Assembly: GCA_029287275.1 (NCBI GenBank)
Contig: JARFRL010000161.1
Coordinates: forward strand, 1-12,609
Source of the DNA: Pontiella desulfatans
Lineage (GTDB): Bacteria > Verrucomicrobiota > Kiritimatiellia > Kiritimatiellales > Pontiellaceae
DNA length: 12,609 bases
Direction: 5' to 3'
The translations under genes and the position numbers were made by a program. Under the pieces are notes generated by a model. The model saw only the letters and a program-made list of their open reading frames with translations, was not told the origin of the DNA and did not search any database. Every line of letters starts with the position of its first letter. Within the stretch, counting starts at the first letter, position 1. This document shows, one piece after another, positions 7,746 through 12,609 of the stretch.

Positions 7746-7794
7746 CTACAGAACGCGGCCGAACTTCGCGAGCCTAAAAGGGCCTATAAAATGA

Positions 7795-8499
7795 TCAACC
7801 ATCCACGGCCTTGAGAATCGTCTCCAACCATTCGATCTTTTTCTTTTGCAACATCGGGCTCGGATGGGCGTTCAGCAGCGGGTGAACGTCGGACGGCACG
7901 GTGACGGTCGGCTCGCCCGCGATCCGCTCCAAACATTGTTCAACGAGCGGCAGCAGCTCGGGGTTCTGCCCCCAGCCTAAAAGAATGGGCGTTCGCGTTT
8001 TCCGGCGCAATGAACGTTCCAGCTCGGCGGTTCGTTCCGGTCGGAACATGCTGTGCGAATGGCCGCCCATCACCCCGCTCAACGCCGCGACCTTCTGGAT
8101 GAAACCGCCGGACTTCGGATCGCGCAGATCGGAAAGATTGAGCACCCGCACGTGGCTCCAGTTTTTCTCGACCGCGACGCGCATCACCTGATACTGCGTG
8201 TTGTCCGGCTGCGTGAGCACCAGCTGTTTTCGCGCGGCGGGGTTCGCCCGCGGATAGTCGATCCGCTCGTCGACGTGACCCTCGACCTTCGGCCGCGACG
8301 AGCCCGGATTCATCATGATCACCACCACGTCGGGCGTCATTTCCGCGATGGCCGCGAGATCGTCCCGCGGAACCGTCGCGTCGACGATTTCAAGCACGCT
8401 TCGGCATTTCGCCGTCTCGCCGTTCATCAACAGCAACTCGTAAAAATGGCCGTAGCACGTGAACCGCTTCTTCAATTCCGCCGCGTAGGAAAACTCCAT
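7795..8499 (-). CDS. DUF1643-like protein, function unknown
   Basis: A 234-residue protein with no signal peptide or membrane segment. The arrangement MMNPGSS (62-68), TQYQVMRVA (101-109), VRVLNLSDLRDP (117-128), LLGWGQNPE (173-181) and HPSP (212-215) matches the DUF1643 pattern (N-P-S, NLF..R..DP, AWG, HPRHP). DUF1643 has no settled function that I know of. DUF1643 members are typically about 150-170 residues, so this one carries extra sequence at the N-terminus (about 55 residues) and in the middle. The start is supported by AAGAGG five bases before the ATG. It is divergent from the CvpA-like gene. Other conserved-hypothetical families remain possible. Confidence 0.78.
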   Translation of the reverse strand: MEFSYAAELKKRFTCYGHFYELLLMNGETAKCRSVLEIVDATVPRDDLAAIAEMTPDVVVIMMNPGSSRPKVEGHVDERIDYPRANPAARKQLVLTQPDNTQYQVMRVAVEKNWSHVRVLNLSDLRDPKSGGFIQKVAALSGVMGGHSHSMFRPERTAELERSLRRKTRTPILLGWGQNPELLPLVEQCLERIAGEPTVTVPSDVHPLLNAHPSPMLQKKKIEWLETILKAVDG

Positions 8500-8617
8500 G
8501 AAAACCTCTTGGTAGCTGGACGAACCGCCCGTTAATTAAAATAGAAGCGCCCATTTTAGGCTTTCTGAGCGTACCTTAACAAACTATCTTTCCAACGTAA
8601 CTAATCGGGGTTTTTGC
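8500..8617. other. Divergent intergenic region between the DUF1643-like and CvpA-like genes
   Basis: A 118-base AT-richer spacer between head-to-head genes. It holds a candidate minus-strand promoter (8553-8582) and a TTAATTAA palindrome. For the plus-strand gene I see no convincing -35/-10 pair, and only GGGG seven bases before its ATG as a weak SD. Confidence 0.6.
8553..8582 (-). promoter_or_regulatory. Candidate promoter of the DUF1643-like gene
   Basis: On the minus strand TTGTTA (8582-8577) and TAAAAT (8558-8553) are separated by 18 bases. The -10 is about 53 bases before the ATG at 8499. The -35 matches at 4 of 6 and the -10 at 5 of 6 positions. Confidence 0.45.
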
Positions 8618-9532
8618 ATGCACATCGTAATCGATATCACCGCGCTGATCGTTCTGCTCTTTTTTCTACTGGCGGGTTGGCACAAAGGCTTTCTACTCTC
8701 GCTGCTGGGCGTCGCCCGCGTGGTGCTCGCCTACGGCTTCGCCTATCTGGCCGGCCGCTATCTCGGCTTCTGGCTCGGCGAGATCGCCCATCGCCCGCGC
8801 ATCGTGACCATCCCCGTGCTCGCGGGCCTGACCTTCGTGTTCATCACCTTCATTTTTCACGTCGTCATGACGAACATCCGCGACGACCACCGCGACAAAG
8901 AAGAGAAAGAGGATTTTCGCCTGCCCCTGCGCAGCCGCCTCGGCGGCGCGGCCATCAACCTCGGAATCGGCCTGTTCTCGGCGGTCTTCCTCTTCTGGCT
9001 CGGCGACGTCTTTCTCGTCGGAACGACCGGCCACTCCATCCCCGGCGCCAACCGCTCCACATTCGCCGGCTCCGCCCGGCGCGCCGTGTATGAATCAGTG
9101 AACGTGGTCCTCGCCCGCGACGGACGCGAATCGCAAGCCGCCGCCACCGCCCGCGTCGTGAGCGATCCGGCCAAAGGCATGCGGCATCTCGAAAACGTGA
9201 TCGCCGCCGATTCCACCCAGCAACTTCTCCACGACAAGGAGTTCGCGAAAGACGTGATGAGCGGCGACGCCGCGCGCGTCGAGGCGAACGCCTCCCTGCA
9301 AGCCTTCTTCAACGACCAGGAAACGCTCAACGAACTCAAAGATCTAGGCATCCTTTCCGGCACCGAGAAAAAAAGCGCGCTGTGCGAGAAGCTCGCGCGG
9401 TTCGGCGGCAACGAAAAAATCCAGATCAGCCTGGAAAGCCTGCAGGCGCGCCAACTGCTGAGCACCGACAAGATCACCTTGCTCATTCGCGATCCGGAGT
9501 TCGACGCGATCGTGGGCGAGTTGCTCAAATAA
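8618..9532 (+). CDS. CvpA-family membrane protein with long cytoplasmic tail
   Basis: A 304-residue protein. The first 140 residues hold four membrane segments (about 4-20, 25-45, 62-84 and 110-134). They open with the CvpA-type pattern D-x(13)-G-x(3)-G (D6, G20, G24, followed by LLSLLGVARVVLAYGFAYLAG). CvpA is named for colicin V production in E. coli; its role is poorly defined but relates to envelope function. Between segments 3 and 4 lies a charged loop (DDHRDKEEKED, 89-99). Residues 150-304 are soluble and mostly helical, longer than in typical CvpA (about 160-180 residues in all). The tail contains short repeated LLHDKEF/LLIRDPEF-like units also seen in extended CvpA-like proteins. The lipoprotein operon begins 84 bases downstream. 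Confidence 0.72.
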   Translation: MHIVIDITALIVLLFFLLAGWHKGFLLSLLGVARVVLAYGFAYLAGRYLGFWLGEIAHRPRIVTIPVLAGLTFVFITFIFHVVMTNIRDDHRDKEEKEDFRLPLRSRLGGAAINLGIGLFSAVFLFWLGDVFLVGTTGHSIPGANRSTFAGSARRAVYESVNVVLARDGRESQAAATARVVSDPAKGMRHLENVIAADSTQQLLHDKEFAKDVMSGDAARVEANASLQAFFNDQETLNELKDLGILSGTEKKSALCEKLARFGGNEKIQISLESLQARQLLSTDKITLLIRDPEFDAIVGELLK

Positions 9533-9534
9533 AC

Positions 9535-9554
9535 CGCGAGCGATTGACCTCGCG
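9535..9554. repeat. Inverted repeat covering the -35 of the lpoB promoter
   Basis: CGCGAG (9535-9540) and CTCGCG (9549-9554) flank an eight-base spacer and begin three bases after the cvpA-like stop codon. The repeat overlaps the TTGACC -35 box (9544-9549). It could be an operator or a weak stem-loop at the end of the upstream transcript; there is no adjacent T-run. Confidence 0.4.
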
Positions 9555-9572
9555 CGGCGCGAACGATATTCT
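9544..9572 (+). promoter_or_regulatory. Probable promoter of the lipoprotein operon
   Basis: TTGACC (9544-9549) and TATTCT (9567-9572) are separated by 17 bases, matching the sigma70 consensus at 5 and 4 of 6 positions. The -10 ends 44 bases before the lpoB-like ATG at 9617. Confidence 0.6.
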
Positions 9573-9616
9573 TTTCGTCGAGTTTTTTGGATCAAGCAAC
9601 CCTAGGAGAGAACGTC

Positions 9617-10219
9617 ATGAAAAGAAGTCAAACGCTGATCACTCTGGCCCTCGTTTCCATCGTGGCCCTGACCGGATGCAAAACCAAAGTCAAACGCGTC
9701 GCGGTCGACGAGACCATCGATCTGTCCGGCCGCTGGAACGACACCGACTCGCAACTGGTTTCCAAGGAAATGATCGCCGACATCGCGACCCGCCCGTGGA
9801 TCGAGGAATACACCTCCAAAAACGGCAAGAAGCCCGTCGTCATCGTCGGCACGATCCGCAACCTGAGCTCCGAGCACATTGAAACCGAAACCTTCACCAA
9901 AGACCTTGAGCGCGAGCTGATCAACAACGGCCGCGTCACCTTCGTCGCGAACAAGGTCGAGCGCGGCGAGCTGCGCGAGGAGCGCAAGGAGCAGCAAACC
10001 TGGTCGCGCGAGGAAACCCAGAAACGCATCGCCGCCGAAACCGGCGCCGACTACATGCTGCAGGGCGGCATCAAAACCATCATCGACCAAGAAGGCAAGG
10101 AGTCCGTCAAATTCTACCAGGTCAACATGGAAATGGTGCACCTGGAGACCAACGAGAAGGTGTGGATGGGCGACAAGAAGATCAAGAAGTACGTCAAGAA
10201 ACGCTCCGCCAAGTGGTAA
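9617..10219 (+). CDS. LpoB-like lipoprotein (penicillin-binding protein activator family)
   Basis: A 200-residue outer-membrane-type lipoprotein. The signal peptide ends in a perfect lipobox LTGC with lipidated C21. The mature part has the family hallmarks: DLSGRWNDTDSQLV (35-48), KKPVVIVGTIRN (71-82), ETFTKDLERELI (91-102), then ADYMLQG (144-150) and ETNEKVWMGDKKIKK (177-191). In E. coli LpoB (213 aa) spans the periplasm and switches on the PG synthase PBP1b. In other phyla this role is unproven, and this protein lacks the long disordered linker of E. coli LpoB. The ATG at 9617 has AGGAGAG 6-7 bases upstream. It is the first gene of a run of three lipoproteins. Confidence 0.9.
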   Translation: MKRSQTLITLALVSIVALTGCKTKVKRVAVDETIDLSGRWNDTDSQLVSKEMIADIATRPWIEEYTSKNGKKPVVIVGTIRNLSSEHIETETFTKDLERELINNGRVTFVANKVERGELREERKEQQTWSREETQKRIAAETGADYMLQGGIKTIIDQEGKESVKFYQVNMEMVHLETNEKVWMGDKKIKKYVKKRSAKW

Positions 10220-10229
10220 CGGGAAATTT

Positions 10230-10258
10230 GGAACGCGGCGCCTCGCGCGGCGCGTTCC
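10230..10258 (+). repeat. Intercistronic GC-rich hairpin between the lpoB-like and COG3014-type genes
   Basis: GGAACGCG (10230-10237) and CGCGTTCC (10251-10258) form a perfect 8-bp stem around a GC-rich 13-base interior. It sits in the 47-base gap, ends eight bases before the next ATG and has no T-run. It is more likely an RNA processing, stability or translation-control element than a terminator. Confidence 0.6.
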
Positions 10259-10266
10259 GAAATCCA

Positions 10267-11676
10267 ATGCGCCTCTCCTTCACCAAAACCACGCTCCTCC
10301 CGATCGCGCTCGCGCTCGCGCTGCTGTCCGGTTGCGCGAGCACGCGCACCGACAAAAGCCAGTACGCGGGCGCCGAACGCCTGCTGGCCCAGGGCGACTA
10401 CGCCGCGGCCATCAGCCAGATCGAAAGCGCCAAGGAGACCGCCTACACCTATAAAGACCGCGTCGTCTACTACCTCGACGTCGGCATGCTCCACCACTGG
10501 AACGGCGAATACGAGAAGAGCAACGAGTTTCTCGAAAAGGCCGAGCGCGCCATCGAGGAAAACTTCACCAAAAGCCTCACCCGCTCCGCGTCGTCGCTGA
10601 TCCTGAACGACAACGCGCTCGCGTACGCCGGCGAGGATTACGAGGACGTCTACCTCAACGCGTTCAAGGCGCTCAACTATCTCGCGCTCGGAAAGAACGA
10701 CTCCGCGTTCGTCGAGGTGCGCCGCATCAACAACAAGCTCGTTCAACTCGAAAGCAAGCACGCCAAGGAGGCGCGCAAGCTGAACGAGGCCGAAGAGGCC
10801 CACGAGGACTTCCAGCCCGGCAAAAACTATTTTCAGGAATCCGCGTTGGGACGCTACCTCGGCGTGCTGCTCTACCGAAACGAGTTCAAGTGGGACGACG
10901 TTCGAATCGACCTCGAGAAGATCGACCGGGGCTGGAAGTTGCAGCCCGACATCTACCCCTTTCCAAAACCCGACTTCTCCGCGTCGACCAAGCGGATCGC
11001 GCCGCCCACCGCGCGGCTCAACGTGATCGCGTTCACCGGCGTCGCGCCGGACAAGAAGGCGAGCGGCTTTCAGGTCTACACCGAGGAAAACGTGATCGTG
11101 CTCGCGGGCACGTCGGAGAACTATCTCGGCAAACAGAACCTGTCCGGTCTGAGCGTGATTCCGTGGTACGGCATCGCGCCGGGATACAACTTCAAGTTTC
11201 AGCTGCCGCGCATGGAAAAGCGGCCCTCCCAGGTGGCGCGCGTCCAAGTCGTCGTGAGCGGCGCGGCCCCCCGGCGGCTCGAACGCCTCGAAAGCCTGGA
11301 GAACGCCGCGATCGAAGCCTTCGGCGTGAAAAAACCGATCATCTACATGAAGACGCTGACGCGCGCCGTGGTGAAAGGCCTCGCCGCGGAACAGGCCACC
11401 GCGAAGATGACCGAGAACATGGACGGCGGCATGGCGTTCCTCACCCGCTTCGCGACCACCCTCGCGATCAATCAAACCGAAAACGCCGACCTGCGCGTGT
11501 CGCGCTTCTTTCCCGCGGAGGCCTCCATCAAGGAGCTTCACCTGAAGGAAGGCGCGTATGACGTGCGCGTGGAATATTACAACGCCAACGGAAGCCTGTT
11601 GCGCGCCGACGAACGCGCCGGACTTTTCGTCGCGGCCGGACGGCTCAACGTGCTGGAATCCTCGTATCTGAATTAA
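10267..11676 (+). CDS. COG3014-type lipoprotein with TPR-like N-terminus
   Basis: A 469-residue lipoprotein. The signal peptide ends in the lipobox LSGC (C23). Residues 32-155 are helical with TPR-like units (AERLLAQGDYAAAISQIE, then HHWNGEYEKSNEFLEKAE, then AFKALNYLALGKNDSAFVE). The remainder has mixed alpha-beta character, with a beta-rich C-terminus (about 430-469). The family is an uncharacterised conserved lipoprotein found near LpoB and LPP20 genes; no activity is assigned. The ATG at 10267 is chosen for the signal peptide, but no SD is visible and the strong hairpin 10230-10258 ends just upstream. Translation may depend on coupling or on opening of that hairpin. Confidence 0.82.
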   Translation: MRLSFTKTTLLPIALALALLSGCASTRTDKSQYAGAERLLAQGDYAAAISQIESAKETAYTYKDRVVYYLDVGMLHHWNGEYEKSNEFLEKAERAIEENFTKSLTRSASSLILNDNALAYAGEDYEDVYLNAFKALNYLALGKNDSAFVEVRRINNKLVQLESKHAKEARKLNEAEEAHEDFQPGKNYFQESALGRYLGVLLYRNEFKWDDVRIDLEKIDRGWKLQPDIYPFPKPDFSASTKRIAPPTARLNVIAFTGVAPDKKASGFQVYTEENVIVLAGTSENYLGKQNLSGLSVIPWYGIAPGYNFKFQLPRMEKRPSQVARVQVVVSGAAPRRLERLESLENAAIEAFGVKKPIIYMKTLTRAVVKGLAAEQATAKMTENMDGGMAFLTRFATTLAINQTENADLRVSRFFPAEASIKELHLKEGAYDVRVEYYNANGSLLRADERAGLFVAAGRLNVLESSYLN

Positions 11677-11688
11677 GGGAGTCGAACC

Positions 11689-12609
11689 ATGAACCGCTGG
11701 AAAACCGGATTAATGCTGGCGCTGGTCGCGCTCGCGGGCTGCACGTCGCTCACGGGCGGAAAACCCGACTGGGTGGACAACCCCAAAAGCGCGTACCCGG
11801 AGGATCGCTATCTCGTCGCGGTGGGCGAAGGCGACACGCGCCAAGCCGCGGAAAACTCCGCCGCGGCCAAGCTGTCGCGGATCTTCGAATCCCGCATCGA
11901 GTCCGACGAGCGGCTGCTCGACCAGAGCGTCGAAACGCTCGATTCCTTCTCGCGCACGACCGACTTCACCTCCGACGTCAACATTCTCTCCTCGCAAACG
12001 CTCTACAACATCCAAAACGCCGAGGCCTGGAAAGACGATTTGGGGCGCTACCACGCGGTCGCCTACCTCGAGCGAAGCACCACCGCCGAGATCTACCGCG
12101 GCAAGATCGACGAACGGACCTCCCGCGTCAACTATCTGCTCGCGAACGCCGCGAACGCGGACGACGTCCTGAAGAAATACGCGACGCTTCGCGCGGCCTA
12201 TCGCCACGCCATCGAGGCCGACGGCCTGCTGCGCCAACTCAAGGTCATTCATCCGCGCTCCGTGCCCGGCTCCACGCCGAGTTATTCCATGAACAAGCTG
12301 CGCGACGAGCTGATCACCACCGCCAAACAAATCAAGGTGATGGTGGATGTCGACGGCGACGATGAAAAACGCATGACCGCCACGCTGCAGGAATTCGTCA
12401 CCGGCTACGGATTCATCGTGGGCGAGCCCGCCGTGCTGGAACTGATCGGGAAGGTCGACGTGACCGACACCGGCGAGCGCGAGCAAGGCCTCGTGTTCGT
12501 GCGCTACGAGTTGACGCTCCAGATCCGCGCCGCCAACGGCGACGTGCTCGTGACGGTCCGCGACAAAGGCCGCGAGGCGCACAAGACGCTCGATCAGGCG
12601 CGCACGCGC
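11689..12609 (+). CDS. LPP20-family lipoprotein, partial at right edge
   Basis: The frame is open for 307 codons from the ATG at 11689 to the last base, so the C-terminus is missing. The lipobox is LAGC (C18). An LPP20-like start follows: KPDWVDNP (25-32), RYLVAVGEGDTRQAAENSAAAKLSRIFESRI. The latter is the conserved 'aaVGeg...A...A...L' helix of the family. Residues 60-200 are mostly helical. From about residue 224 a mixed alpha-beta domain begins (IKVMVDVDGDDEKRMTATLQEF). Proteins of this family include Helicobacter Lpp20 and the flagellar lipoprotein FlgP; here no flagellar gene is in view and a cell-envelope role is more likely. GGGAG lies seven bases before the ATG and the upstream gene stops 12 bases earlier, so it belongs to the same operon. 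Confidence 0.85.
   Translation, partial: MNRWKTGLMLALVALAGCTSLTGGKPDWVDNPKSAYPEDRYLVAVGEGDTRQAAENSAAAKLSRIFESRIESDERLLDQSVETLDSFSRTTDFTSDVNILSSQTLYNIQNAEAWKDDLGRYHAVAYLERSTTAEIYRGKIDERTSRVNYLLANAANADDVLKKYATLRAAYRHAIEADGLLRQLKVIHPRSVPGSTPSYSMNKLRDELITTAKQIKVMVDVDGDDEKRMTATLQEFVTGYGFIVGEPAVLELIGKVDVTDTGEREQGLVFVRYELTLQIRAANGDVLVTVRDKGREAHKTLDQARTR

Noticed and set aside
8500..8617. TTAATTAA palindrome as a regulatory site
   Set aside because: A single 8-base palindrome in AT-rich intergenic DNA with no second copy in the window is not enough evidence.
9570..9600. T-rich stretch before the lpoB-like gene as a terminator of the cvpA-like gene
   Set aside because: No stable stem immediately precedes the T-run, and it lies downstream of a good promoter -10 box.
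10114..11541. Minus-strand open frame of 475 codons opposite the COG3014-type gene
   Set aside because: Low-complexity Val/Leu/Gly/Arg composition typical of an antisense shadow; the plus strand has a signal peptide, lipobox and TPR-like units.

Overview
The window is GC-rich bacterial chromosome. Lipoprotein signal peptides, an LpoB-type protein and an MscS channel suggest a diderm (Gram-negative-type) cell. The linked ECF sigma factor, FHA protein and receptor-type Ser/Thr kinase, and the WD40-like and parallel beta-helix sequences in the kinase, resemble what is known from Planctomycetes, Verrucomicrobia and Lentisphaerae. I therefore favour a PVC-group or similar environmental bacterium. 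This is inference from gene style, not a marker-gene assignment. No rRNA, tRNA, CRISPR array or transposon was seen.

Left part (1-7022, minus strand, read right to left): an MscS mechanosensitive channel, an MTH1-like NUDIX hydrolase, an ECF sigma factor, a small FHA-domain protein, and a very large Ser/Thr kinase that is still open at the left edge (at least 1500 residues). Gaps are 6, about 66, 9 and 18 bases, and a good sigma70-type promoter lies before mscS. The sigma, FHA and kinase genes form a compact signalling set: the kinase probably senses something outside the cytoplasm through a WD40-like region and a repeated beta-helix, and FHA domains bind phosphothreonine.

Middle (7137-8499, minus strand): a small unknown lipoprotein and a DUF1643-like protein, each with its own Shine-Dalgarno (SD) sequence. 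A 118-base divergent intergenic region separates them from the plus-strand genes.

Right part (8618-12609, plus strand): a CvpA-like membrane protein, then a promoter and three lipoprotein genes in a row: an LpoB-like protein (penicillin-binding protein activator family), a COG3014-type TPR-like lipoprotein, and an LPP20-type lipoprotein that runs off the right edge. These look like an envelope module.

The most notable object is the kinase: a cytoplasmic kinase joined across one membrane segment to more than 1000 residues of predicted extracytoplasmic sensor, ending in 31-residue Cys/Asn/Gly-Gly repeats like those of chlamydial Pmp proteins. Its codon use also shifts between the kinase half and the sensor half.
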